A DNA stretch of 64,000 nt, taken from Macrotis lagotis. Its lineage: Eukaryota > Chordata > Mammalia > Peramelemorphia > Peramelidae. A program made the position numbers and the translations under genes. Location of the stretch: NCBI RefSeq assembly GCF_037893015.1, contig NC_133666.1, positions 4,276,239 through 4,340,238 on the forward strand, written 5' to 3'. This document shows positions 1 through 10,900 of this stretch, one piece after another (the first letter of the stretch is position 1; each line of letters starts with the position of its first letter). Below the pieces are notes generated by a model. The model worked only from the letters and a program-made list of their open reading frames with translations. It was not told the DNA's origin and ran no database searches.

Positions 1-501
1 AGGAAGGTTTTAGTCAACTTACATCTCCACCCAAGTTCTACATTCACAGTTCTCTTCATCTTTCCCAAGTATCAGTCAGAGGGGGCTGGGGTCCTTCTTC
101 CTCTGGCTGGTGCAAGGTCAGTGAGGAGAGAAGGAAAGTCATCCATAGCTGTCTATGAAACTCTCCCAGAGTCATTGGCTGGGAGGCGACCAGGTTCCTG
201 GCCTTGCAGGAAGGGTCTCCTTGGCTCCTGTGGGAGATTCACTGCCTAACCTGTTGGTCCCCTAAGGTGACAGAACAGGGACAGGTGAGAGACAAGGGTC
301 TAGGAGCATGGTCCCCCGGCCTGGATGGGTCAATCCTTCCTCCCGGTGTGAAGCCTGATATGGTCAAAACATAGGATCTAAGATTTTACATGGTCAGGCC
401 TTGTAGTTTATCTACAGAGGATCACTGACCCCCAATTCACCCTTGATGTACAGGGAGGGGAGAAGAGCAGGATTGATCTCATGCACATATTTTATTTTTA
501 G

Positions 502-642
502 GTATTTGCAAGGCAAACAGGGTTAAGTGGTTTGCCCAAGGCCACACAGCTAGGTAATTATTAAGTGTCTGAGCCTGGATTTGAACCCAGGTACTCCTGA
601 CTCCAGGGCTGGTGCTTTATCCACTGCCCACCTAGCTGCCCC
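502..642 (-). mobile_element. CORE-SINE (MAR1/MIR type), unit A
   Basis: The plus strand shows the reverse complement of a CORE-SINE: GGTTTGCCCAAGGCCACACAGCTAGG-like core (only partly quoted), then GACTCCAGGGC and CCACCTAGCTGCCCC at the SINE's 5' end. Confidence 0.85.
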
Positions 643-1653
643 ATTTTTTTAGGATCATGCACATATTGAAAACAGTCTGAGTATTTAAAAAGACCACTGA
701 ACACCCTTGACTGGTCCTGGCCAGACTCTCAAGGCAGTACTTGATTCACATTGCCTATCTCCTCAGGAACTAGCCATGCCTGAATGCAAACAGTATAATG
801 CTTGGGGTACAGGGAGGGGTGGCTCCCTCCTCGGGCAACCTGGACAATTTGGTTTTATTCCACAAAAAAATGGCAGGAAGTCTTCTTATTCTCCAGCTGT
901 ATGAGATCTAATTAGACCTTAGCCTAATTGGAGTCTCACCCACCGAGAGGATACTCTGCCCATGACCTTCCGGATTGGGACTCTAGAGGCTGTACCCCAG
1001 GACTCCTCAGTGTCTGTTGATTCAGGTGTTGAAGCTGCTCCAAATCGGTGATGTTTTCTCTTAATAGTTATGCTTATGTAGGCTTTGCTCTTCTTTTTAT
1101 TATATTAGGACTCACTGGTTACTTTTGCTGTAAAACTGATTTATTTCTACCTGTTTAATAATCACGTTATTCAATATAAGTTTTAGTTTTGTTGGTGTGA
1201 ACATGTCATGTTGTACCAACAAGTCAAAACCAAAACTCAGTTATCAAACGTGCCTTCAAAGTAAATATTGATCCTTCACTTCCATGAGTTCCCAGGCATG
1301 ACTCGAAGATGTTGACGTCTGGCATCAGTGGTGCCCTTTTTGTACTCTGACCACGTGCAGGTTTGCACTAAGGTCTGCCTGAGGAAGACCCTGAGACTGT
1401 CTCTGGACACCTCTTATTGCTATCCTCGGTTCAGTCCCTGTTCCTGACATGGGGGCACTAAGCATTTACTGAAATGGGAGAGTAGGTGGCAGGAGGGTGG
1501 GATGGGGAACGTTTTACATTTATCCTTCTGCCTTCCAACTCCCCCCAAAAGAAACAGGGATCAGAAGTCCCTGAGAAATAGGAAGATGCTCAGCCATGAG
1601 GTGAGGTCAGCTCCATGCACCTGCAGAGCAGTGACAGCCAGAATGATGAGCCC
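643..1653. other. No gene recognised
   Basis: A 65-codon plus-strand frame at 707-904 recurs at 51001-51198 and resembles nothing I know. A short hydrophobic plus-strand stretch lies near 1070-1130, with stops. Nothing else seen. Confidence 0.3.
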
Positions 1654-1715
1654 AGGGGGAGCTAGGTAGTACAGGGGATAGAGCACCAGACCTGGAGTCT
1701 GGGCAAGTGGCTTTA
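1654..1715 (+). mobile_element. CORE-SINE 5' end fragment, unit A
   Basis: GGATAGAGCACCAGACCTGG and flanks match the 5' end of the same SINE family in plus orientation; the rest is deleted. Confidence 0.65.
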
Positions 1716-1717
1716 CC

Positions 1718-2836
1718 CTATTTTTTTACAAACTGCCCCCCCAGTTGATGAAGAGTCCAGGCTGGGGGGCTTTTATAAAACCACCTGCCCATATTCTCCC
1801 TGTCCTGTGTGGATGATGGATCTCTCCTGTCTTGGGTAGAATTGTCCCAGACTGCTGTGTAAAGGGGCTTCCCTCCCTTCATGTTGTTCTTTGTGTCTCT
1901 GCAGTCTGTCATCTCTGGACTGGGCCCAGCCTCTGACAGAATGGTCAGTGGAGGAGACTACAACCGTCAGGCCACAGGACAACGGGCTCTGTGCCATGCT
2001 TTGCAGTCCCCATGATGTGGATCTCAATGGACCTTGACCTCGGATTGTTCGCAGGTCCTGCTCACATCAGGATCCTGATGTGACTCGTAACAGACAGGAC
2101 ATGTATTCCAGCCAAAATCTACACTGAAATCCTTGAAGCACCCCACGTAACCTGAAGAGATTTTGAGGGGGCCTTTCCCTGTGCAGGGCTCCCCACATCT
2201 GTGCAATCTCCAGGATCTTAGTTTCAATGCAGAATTTGTGGAATCCAGGAATTTCAGTTGCCTCCTTTCTACCAGGAGAGCACAGAGGGAGCTCATCTTC
2301 CTGGACCCCTCCCCACTTGATTGACTTCTAGGGGCCTAACCTGAACAGACTTTTCCCATTCCTTTCACTGTTGAGAGTTCCCTGGATGTTGGTATGGCTT
2401 GTTGCTCTTTGTATCTCTGTCATGTATAGAGTGCATCCATCCCCTGGCAAGGAAAGGACCAGACACAACACAGATTGGACTCCCCTGCAGCCTTCATGGC
2501 CTCTTTGTGTATCCTGCCATCCCCACACTCTCTCTCCTTCCAAGCAGGGAGTGGGGGAGCAATTGCAAAGAGAAAAGGAGGCCAGCTCAGAGAAGAGGCC
2601 TTGGGCCATCCCTGGCTCCCCTCACTCCTTGTCCTGACACGTTCCCTTTTGTCCACTTCCCTTGGCTGTTCTTTGCTCTGGGGCTCATACATACCAGTCT
2701 TCTGCAGGGGAAGAGTCTGGAGGTGACTGAGAAGACCTCAGGCCACGAGGTCCCCGGGCCCAGTTTCAGGCAGGAGGCATCAAAAGTCAATTATATCGGG
2801 TCAACTAAACTCCTTCAGCGATTGGTGACAATTTGA
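1718..2836. other. Unrecognised block with several conserved open frames, unit A
   Basis: GC-richer than its surroundings, with overlapping frames of 60-145 codons on both strands. The minus-strand frame 2296-2024 includes a CPVCYES segment; the plus-strand frame 2399-2836 is the longest. No domain recognised. It could be a decayed gene or an old repeat. Confidence 0.3.
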
Positions 2837-3210
2837 CAGGTTTGCTGAGCTTATTTTAAAACATAAAACATTTCACTTATCCATATTCACCAGTCTGGTA
2901 CATAGGTTTTACAAAGAAGTAGGTACATTAGCAATACTGACCTGCTGGGTGGGTCAGGGGCATCTTGGGAAGTTTGTAGCGTTAAATTCCAAATGTCATT
3001 GTTTTAAAATTTATGTTTCCATTCTCTGAATTTTTATGAGAAGTCTCTTTCAGTGATCCATTAAGCATTTCCGTTATGGATCTATGTAACTCACTGAAAA
3101 AAATGTATTAGTTTACTCGAATGTTTCAAAGAGATGCATATCATTGCTTTCAGAATTCTTTAAAATGAGTAGAACATCTTAGGTGACTTTAAATTTTCTT
3201 TCTTCTTGGG

Positions 3211-3354
3211 TTTTTATTTTCAATGCATTGTGGTTATGTGACTTGCCCAAAATCACACAGCTAGGTTATTATTAAGAGTCTCAGACTGGATTTGAGCTAA
3301 GGTCCTCCTGACTCCAGGGTTGGTGCTCTATCCACTGTGCCACCTAGGTGCCCC
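3211..3354 (-). mobile_element. CORE-SINE, second site, unit A
   Basis: Reverse-complement CORE-SINE with TCACACAGCTAGG core and a CCACCTAGGTGCCCC end. Confidence 0.85.
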
Positions 3355-3429
3355 AGACTTCAAATTTTCAACCTATGTCAATAATTCCATTGTAATTAAA
3401 CAGTAATTAGAATGATCAGGTATTCAAGT

Positions 3430-3431
<2 letters not shown>

Positions 3432-3466
<35 letters not shown>
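3432..3466. repeat. (TA)n microsatellite, unit A
   Basis: Uninterrupted TA run; lengths differ in B (26905-26948) and C (53728-53758). Confidence 0.95.
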
Positions 3467-3472
<6 letters not shown>

Positions 3473-4116
3473 TGAATTATTAGGTTTCACAAAACAATAT
3501 TTCCATTGTTATACGGTACATTATTTAGTTATATCAGGAGCCCTGGAGGTGGTCCTGATATTTTCCCTTTCATTATCCCTACAAAATAATCAGCTATTAA
3601 TTTCTGGTTTCAGTACTATTACGGTAACTTCAAATAGTTCATGTTTTTTCACAACAGACAGCCAAAAGTCAGAGAACCCATAAAATTCCTAAGAATGTCA
3701 CCGACCAGCAAGTTATCTTACTCGGAGCTACATAATATGAGTTGGCAGATTTCATTTTCAGAGACCCTGATTGGGTGTTATCTCTTCCTGGCCTCTTAAA
3801 GCATCTTGAGGGCGGGATCACTCTTCCTGTCTATTGTCTTTCTGAGTTACAATTAAAGCAGGGAAAGATATTCTGAGACAAAATCACCCTTATTTCCAAA
3901 GACTTGAATTTATAACCACAAAGTAATGAAACAATAAGCTCCTCAGTCCAGTAAACAAGTTACAAATAGCTGCATATTTCCCTTTCATAAACCCAAGAGA
4001 ATACTTAGTCTCCTTAATTACAATAGTTGTCAATCAATATTAGGTTAACAACAAACAAATTAGCTCATGGGTGAGAACCTTTCACAATGGTATTCCTCAC
4101 AAAGCTTCCAAATCAG

Positions 4117-4117
<1 letters not shown>
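3467..4117. other. Nothing recognised
   Basis: AT-rich DNA between the TA and CA tracts. The same holds at 26949-27595 and 53759-54406. Confidence 0.3.
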
Positions 4118-4172
<55 letters not shown>

Positions 4173-4222
4173 AGACACAAACACAGAAACAAACAGACAC
4201 ACAAACAAACACAAACATACAC
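4118..4222. repeat. (CA)n and CA-rich tract, unit A
   Basis: Pure CA run followed by imperfect CA/CAAA/CAGA repeats. Confidence 0.95.
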
Positions 4223-4460
4223 AGAAACACATATGAAAAGTAACGCAAACCACATCAGGGGCCGAGCTTTTGTTAAGCCTGGAAGAGCCAGGAACAGCTA
4301 ATCTGTTGATCCTGCTGAGATTTTTTTAAGGAGCTCTTCAAATTAAATAAAGAGATGAACAAAAGCACAGCATTGTGTCCTTTGGTCTGGCTGCCAGTAA
4401 TGTAGAGAACAGTGAATTTGCAGAAACAGAATCTATTAAATAGGTGGAGCTTCCCTCTCT

Positions 4461-4980
4461 TGAGATTCTGCGTCGCTTGGACACTGTTGACTGTATCTGG
4501 TCTCCTCTTGACCCTGTTCTTTGTACCTTATCCTCCATTTCCATCTACACCTGACCTTGGCCTGTACACTGGCAGGCAGGAAATGATGTGTTAAAATTGG
4601 AAACTGAGTACCTTGAGACAGGAAGGACTAGTACACACCTTGCCAATGGAGGTTACCTGCTCCAAGGTGAAAGACCACACCCCAAACACCACCCTCTGTC
4701 CAGTCTACAATGGAGGGGTATTTAAAGGAAAGTGGCACCCCTTCATTCTCTTGCTTCTTCCCGCCTCCCATCTAAAAGGAGGCTTTTCTCTGGCTCTTCC
4801 TTAAACCATGTGGCCTGGTTGACCCAAGCCTCATGGCTGCCTGCCCTTTCCATACATGTGGCTTTTCCTTTAAACTCCTCTTAACTTTCCTCTCACTTTC
4901 TTCTGTGTTGTAACTTCTTTTAATAAATCTCTACTTTCTTTTACACCTGCATTCCTGGGTCAAAAGTGTGATTCTTCACA
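4461..4980 (+). mobile_element. Endogenous retrovirus LTR fossil, unit A
   Basis: A 520-bp LTR-like block from TGAG to a terminal CA, with a TATA-like ATTTAAAG near 4720 and AATAAA near 4923. The purine-rich stretch just before it, and homology of the upstream 150-200 bases with the region beside the minus-strand copy, suggest a 3' LTR with a short internal remnant. No clear target repeat was found. It is older than the duplication because all units carry it. Confidence 0.55.
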
Positions 4981-5284
4981 GGCAGATAATCAAACCGAAG
5001 AGACAACACGACCAAAGTCTGGTCTGTTCTAAAAAGCTTCCTATAGATTCTCATCCTGAACTAGATTTACTAACCTGATTCAAAGGAGGATTGTCTTTGC
5101 AAATTCAGATTGAGATCAAAAGGAATTACAATTCCCTAGTAAGAAGGCAGACTCACACCCTACACTCAGTTATTGATTATTTAATTTTAAATGTCTTTTT
5201 TTGAAACAATTATATCCCAAACCCCAAATAAAAGGAATAAACATTTACCTCACTTTTAACAATCAGGAACCATTTCAAATATGA

Positions 5285-5287
<3 letters not shown>

Positions 5288-5316
<29 letters not shown>
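5288..5316. repeat. (CA)n, unit A
   Basis: Short CA run; shortened in B (28740-28756) and C (55564-55580). Confidence 0.9.
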
Positions 5317-5320
<4 letters not shown>

Positions 5321-5525
5321 GAGGAGTTTAGACACATAGACACCCACAGACACAACTTCTTTGAACAAAGATTTCACTTTGATCCAATTATGCTGTCAGA
5401 CTTGAAGTGGCCAGTTCACTTAACTCTTCAGTTTAGAGATCTTTTCTCAGCTCTCCAGGCCAATGAAGAGATGTGAAAAGAGTCACAGGAACAAAACTAC
5501 ACAGAGCTCTCTAATTTGAAATATA

Positions 5526-5529
<4 letters not shown>

Positions 5530-5577
<48 letters not shown>

Positions 5578-5578
5578 A
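5530..5578. repeat. (CA)n, unit A
   Basis: CA run; counterparts at 28974-29015 and 55798-55830. Confidence 0.95.
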
Positions 5579-6057
5579 ACATATATCTGGGATAAAAATC
5601 TCTTAAGAAAATTTTCAGAGATGGATTTTGTACAAAAGGAAGGTTTTTCGCGATTTTCTTGAGAAAAAAATAAACTCACAATATTACATCAAGGGTGAGA
5701 TTTTGAGCTACACCTAAAGGACTATCAAGGGAGCTTATGTGACCTAAGGCAATGTCCCTCTCCTGGCACCTTCCCCATAACTCACTGGCTGAGTTTTTCA
5801 GGGTGGCACTCTGCTGTGAAAATATTATCCAGCAGCAAAGAAAAGAGTGAAAAGTTTTCACAAAATATTCCCTTGTTGCCAAGTTTTCAAGATTTAAAGA
5901 TTGAAGACAGAAGATTTCAGACCACTGAAAACGCAAAGGAATTTGCAGCAGCCAGGGATCTTCAAACTGCTCAGCATTTTATTATGGAAAAATGTTGCAA
6001 GGAACACAGGGTAAAAGTATTAAGAAGAGTAGTGAGTGCCCTGTGGACAGACCAGGT

Positions 6058-6077
6058 GGAGAGAGAAAGGAGAGAAA

Positions 6078-6157
<80 letters not shown>

Positions 6158-6326
6158 CAGAGACACAGAGAGACAGAGACACAGAGATACAGAAAGAGAT
6201 GTAGAGACACAGACACAGAAACACTGAGAGACAGACAGAGATGGAGAGACAGAGAACAAGAGATAGAGACACAGAGATAGAGAGACACAGAGAGATGGAG
6301 AGACACATAGAGAGAGAGACAGAGAA
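6058..6326. repeat. Polypurine GA / GACA microsatellite, unit A
   Basis: About 270 bases of almost pure purine on the plus strand: a perfect GA run, then GACA-type variants. It gives spurious long RE and SL frames that are not genes. Confidence 0.95.
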
Positions 6327-6640
6327 TGAAGCTAAGGGGGTTGGCTTAACCAAACTACTCCGTGAGACCCACAGTGCTCCATGTGGATTAAAGAAGAGCC
6401 AGAGAAAGTCCTTTCCTTCGGGGTGGGAGGCTGGAAGAAGACATTGAATTAACAGGGGCTAAAAATAATTTAAACTACTACTTTCTAAACAAGGTAGCAA
6501 AACACAAAACACAAAGCTCTTCTTTTGTGAAAACAGTAATATTTATTATATTAGATTCTTGGAATGGAAATTTATTGCTTGATATTAAGGCCTCCCTTAT
6601 GGTATGCTGTTTAAATTGCACATTTATTTTCTTTTCTAAT

Positions 6641-6785
6641 ATTTTTTTTTGCAAGGCAATGGGTTTAAGTGGCTTGCCCAAGGGGACACAGCTAGGTAAT
6701 TATTTAGTGCCTGATGTCGGATGGGAACGCAAGTACTCCTGACTCCAAGGCCAGTGCTCTATCTACTGCACCACCTAGCCGTTCC
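6641..6785 (-). mobile_element. CORE-SINE, third site, unit A
   Basis: Reverse-complement CORE-SINE beginning after a T run, core GACACAGCTAGG, ending CCACCTAGCCGTTCC. Confidence 0.85.
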
Positions 6786-7505
6786 TTTTCTAATTTTCTA
6801 TTAAAGTATAAAATAAAAAGATACTCTGAGACCCTCCCGGTTGGGTCCTCAAGGGTGTACTCCTGATGATGCCTTAAACCAGCCCTAGGGAAATTTCTTT
6901 TTGCTTCCAAGGCCCATTTGGATATTTATAATCTCATTTTTGGGTCACCCAAAATTATCACCTTAAAATTAGTCTGCTATATTTGCTCAAACATTTAATT
7001 AATTCACTCTTAAATGCTGCTAGATTTATTGAGTATCAAGTCTTGCCTACAATAACCTTAACAGTGCCGGAGCAACATTAGAATCTAAGACTCCAAGCTT
7101 TCAGGGACTGTTGAGGAAACTGGGACTTAGTAAGGTAAAGGGAATTGTGTGAGTTTTCTCACAGACTCTTTGGGATAGAGTTGCCAAAGCTTACTAAAGC
7201 TTATGAAGATATACCACTCTGAAGACTACAGGAGAAACTGAGGTCAAGAAGGAAAAATTCACCTAGGGAAAACAACAAAGGGTTCAGGAAGTGCAGCTGA
7301 CATGCCCTTATGAGGTTTTAGACACGAGAACCTTCTGCTCTGTGACTACAGGGGAACCTGAACCACAGAAGGAACCTGGGGAAATCATGGCAGAATCTTA
7401 GACCTAGAGAGGACAATATCTGGAAAGGATTTAAATTACAAGTAGCTAAACCATAAGACAACCAACAAATAAGCAGGAAAAAATTTTCAGTTTTATAAAC
7501 AATGG
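6786..7505. other. Nothing recognised
   Basis: AT-rich DNA between a CORE-SINE and the gene's poly(A) signal. A GAGGAAACTGGGACTTAG stretch near 7112 hints at an old MIR. Counterparts: 33073-33798 and 59857-60583. Confidence 0.3.
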
Positions 7506-7511
7506 TTGATC

Positions 7512-7517
7512 TTTATT
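7512..7517 (-). promoter_or_regulatory. Polyadenylation signal of MDC1-like copy A
   Basis: AATAAA on the minus strand, about 390 bases after the TGA. Nothing else is recognised in the intervening DNA, which I take as 3' UTR. Conserved in all three copies. Confidence 0.5.
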
Positions 7518-7905
7518 CTGTAGATTACTTGTAATGGAAATTTCTTCTCATATTAGACTATCTTTTATCATATTCAGAGTACATGGCAAAGGATTTCTCT
7601 TTTCTCCACTTCTATTTCCATTTAAAATTAAAAAAAAATTGACAAAAATCTCACACAAGACCATCCTGTGATTTTAAAGCAAACTGAAGTGCAGGGATGT
7701 TAAAGGACATTTTTGTGATTTCCTGTAGGCTTTTAGAGCTGACAAAATTTGTAGAGGCCTAAGAAGACAAGCCCCTATAATGACTATAAAGGGACCTAGG
7801 TTAAGCAGTTAGTTGCAATGACAGGCCCACTGTTGACACGTTTCTGAAACTGGGCTCCATGATCATTACTCTATGACAGGTTCCTTATTCAAGGTCCAAA
7901 TCCTC

Positions 7906-10900
7906 TCAATCTGTCGCCATGTTGGAAGCTTCTGGCACCAAACTAACCAGACTTCCATCCAGTGCCATCACAGTCTGTTCTCCTTCTGCCTCCCCCTGTG
8001 AAGAGCACCTGGAGGAAGAGAAGTCATCATTCACTGAAGCCCAGCAAGCTCCAATCTCTCCATGGTCTCCTCTTAAAGGCTTCTACTTTACAAAGGATCT
8101 ATTCCCATTACTTACGAAAACCCTCTGCTTTTCCTTCCAATTCTTCTCTCTAACCGCAGAGCTTTTTCTTCTTCACTGAGTCTAGGGCGTCCCACACCCC
8201 GGCGAGCCTTGCCCCTGACTGCTATATCTGCAACCCCCACAGGGGCCTTTGCGGTGGCCTGGGAGGAAGAAAGATCCCAATGAGTTCTCCGTGTGGTCAC
8301 CTCCTGCTGAGTTAATGCCAATTTTTCTCCCACATCTTACCTTGAAGTCATTTGGCTTATCTTCCTCTTTCCTGCTGGCTGCTTGTTTTCTGGGCCGCCC
8401 CCTCCCCCGTTTCTTGAGGCATGAAAATGGCTCCTTGGAAGTTGGAGCCTGATTCCAGCCTTGGAACTCAGGCTGGGCCTTCCCAGTAGACCCAGTCATA
8501 CACACTGTCCCTACCCAGGGGTTCCAGGAAGCTCCAGGGGCAGGTGACTCAGCTGTCAGAGAAGCAGAGGCCTCTGGGGTGGTTATGGGGGGCCCCCATT
8601 TCCAGCTTTGAAGAAACGGAATTTGGGGATTGCCCATTATGGGCAAATCATTGAGTATGAACTGAGGGGCCAAGTGGGTAGCTGGTACAGAGGAGAAACT
8701 GAAAGGCTTCTGTGTGTCCTTTTGGAAAGAAGATTCTGATTTGCCTCTAGAATCCTGAGGGAGGAGACATTCCATATTTGGGGCCCTAATGATCCCCTGC
8801 TGACTTGCTCTTCCCCTTCCCCTGCCCCTTGGCCTGCCTGTGCCCCTTCCTTTTCCCCTTCCAAAGACAGGTGATGGCTGAGGAGCTGGAGAGGAAGAAG
8901 AATAGAACCGACTGTATGTTCTCCTCTTTCCACTCTGGGTGATTCTGGAACTCCATTCCGGGGGTGAGGCTTCAGGGACTGCAGCTTTAGGGGCTAAAAT
9001 AGGTACATCTGAGGAATGCGGATAAAGCGGATCCTGCAGAAAAAGGGGATCCTAATCAAGGAGAATAGGATTAAAGTGTTCCAGTTAATAGTCTCATAAT
9101 TTGCATTTGATCCTTTGTAGCCTTTCCCTCATCATACTGACTGCTCTTCCAAGGAAAGAACTACCCAGAGTTATCAGAGAGAATGTACCCTCCTTCCTAA
9201 TGACAGAAAGCAAAAACTCGACAAGTTGTGTGGCTGCGCTCCCCAAATCATTGTTCCAGGTTCTGCTCTAGCCACGGACTGGAAATTCTGCTTCGGTGGA
9301 TGAGACTAGACTTCCCAACAATTCCAAATGACCGCTACCCCAGCCAAGCTAAACCTAACCCCACCCCCACAAGCCAGGCAAGCCACCTCTTCTGAAGCAA
9401 CAAATTAAGTCACCCCTTGAGGGTAAGTTAAGAGACAGACTGGTTTAGTCTGTGAAACCATCAACTCTACTTTGATTGGTACCTCCCATCAGAACTGATG
9501 GAGACAGTCAAGAACCCCCAGACCCAAAGAGTCTCAGGAGCAGTAATTCCAGTCCAGTAGCAAATGATTTGCCCTCAGAAACCATTATTTGATCCATGGT
9601 AATGATTTTTAAGAAGAGGCATGGCCATCTACCTTTGCCGCTGCCCCCTGAGGACAATAGGACCATTCCATCTGACTGAAAAATGAAATCTTACACATAT
9701 GACTCTCAGCCTCATTTGAATAGGAGTTTCTAAAGAGCAAGACCTGTCTTACCTTTGTCTTTGTACTCCTAGTTTAGCCCAACACTTGGCAGTTGCTAAG
9801 TCCTGAAGAAATGCTTTGAGCAGTCCTTCCTTCTTCTGGACCTGCCTGCTTACCACCCCCAAAATGTTCAGCAAAAAACTCCAAAAAATATATGCTCTGA
9901 GGATGCGCAGAGGCAAGGCAAACAAAAAAGAAAGAAGAAAGAAAGCCTTTCATTTCCTGAGACAGCCTGAGGTAGACAGACAGTCATAACCAATGAGACT
10001 GTGAAATTGGGGGAGCCCGCTAACTGGAAATTAGAGGATGGGGAATAACCAAAGAGAGGAGGAAATGGGAATGCCGGAAATGACAAGGAGAAAGGGAGAA
10101 ATGGAGGAAAGGACTATAGAGAGCATTGGGATCTCAGGTTGGAAACAAATCAAAGATTTTCTAGAAATGCGTGGCAGACAAGAAAGCAGAGGTAGGAAGC
10201 AGAGAGGAGTAGCTCTTACCACTGACACTTCCACATGAGGCAGTACTTTTCTGTCATGGAGGCCTGGGGAAGAAGAGTTTATCAGTTTGCACTCTTGGGA
10301 ACTTTACAGGCAATGAAATTAAGTTTTCCTCTATCACTCACCTCTCTGATGTCTACTATCACTGAGGATTTGGGGGTTTCTGGCTAACCCCTGCAGGGCT
10401 TCTTCCTCCTGGTCATACTCTTCTGATATCTGTCCCTCTGCCTCTTGCTGAAGCGTTTTTCTGGGGGCCTTTGTTTCCATGCCCTGTGTTTGGGTCCTTT
10501 TTCCTGGCGCCCAAAACTCAAATATGTCTTTGTCAGTGATTTGTCTCTCCATTCCCTTCTCTTCTGTCTTTGTTTTACCACAGCCTTTTACGACGTTTCT
10601 CTCTGGGATAATTTTCTGCTTCTCTCTACCTGCTATCCATATCTTTCCTCTTTCTGGTATCTCTCTGTGTGCCCCTGGACTCACACATTTTCTCTTGGAT
10701 CTCTTTGCCTCATTTGCCAGTGTCTTTCTCTTCAAGGTCCCCATTTCCCTTTTTCCCCACTCTGGTGCTATTCTAGGTGTTTCTATTTCTATCACCTGGT
10801 TCTCCATGGCATTCTCCATACATTGTACCTGGATCTCTTCATTTGGGTTCTCTGTGTCTCGCCTACTCGTGAATGCTGCTTTTCTGGAGCTCCCAGGCTG

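Larger units (their letters stand above)
4981..6057. other. Nothing recognised apart from CA tracts
   Basis: Follows the LTR; it may include old element-internal DNA but no part was identified. The same holds at 28433-29510 and 55255-56324. Confidence 0.3.

Noticed and set aside
5982-6353. Long serine/leucine or arginine/glutamate frames over the GA tract (also in units B and C)
   Set aside because: They are translations of a dinucleotide repeat; lengths change with the microsatellite.
7919-8179. Plus-strand 86-codon frame near the gene's 3' end
   Set aside because: It is antisense to exons 9-10 of the MDC1-like gene and spans an intron.
8304-8340. An alternative acceptor at 8304, giving a 37-bp intron before the last AT-hook exon
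   Set aside because: It is shorter than normal vertebrate introns. The next acceptor at 8259 gives an 82-bp intron in frame with a better pyrimidine tract.
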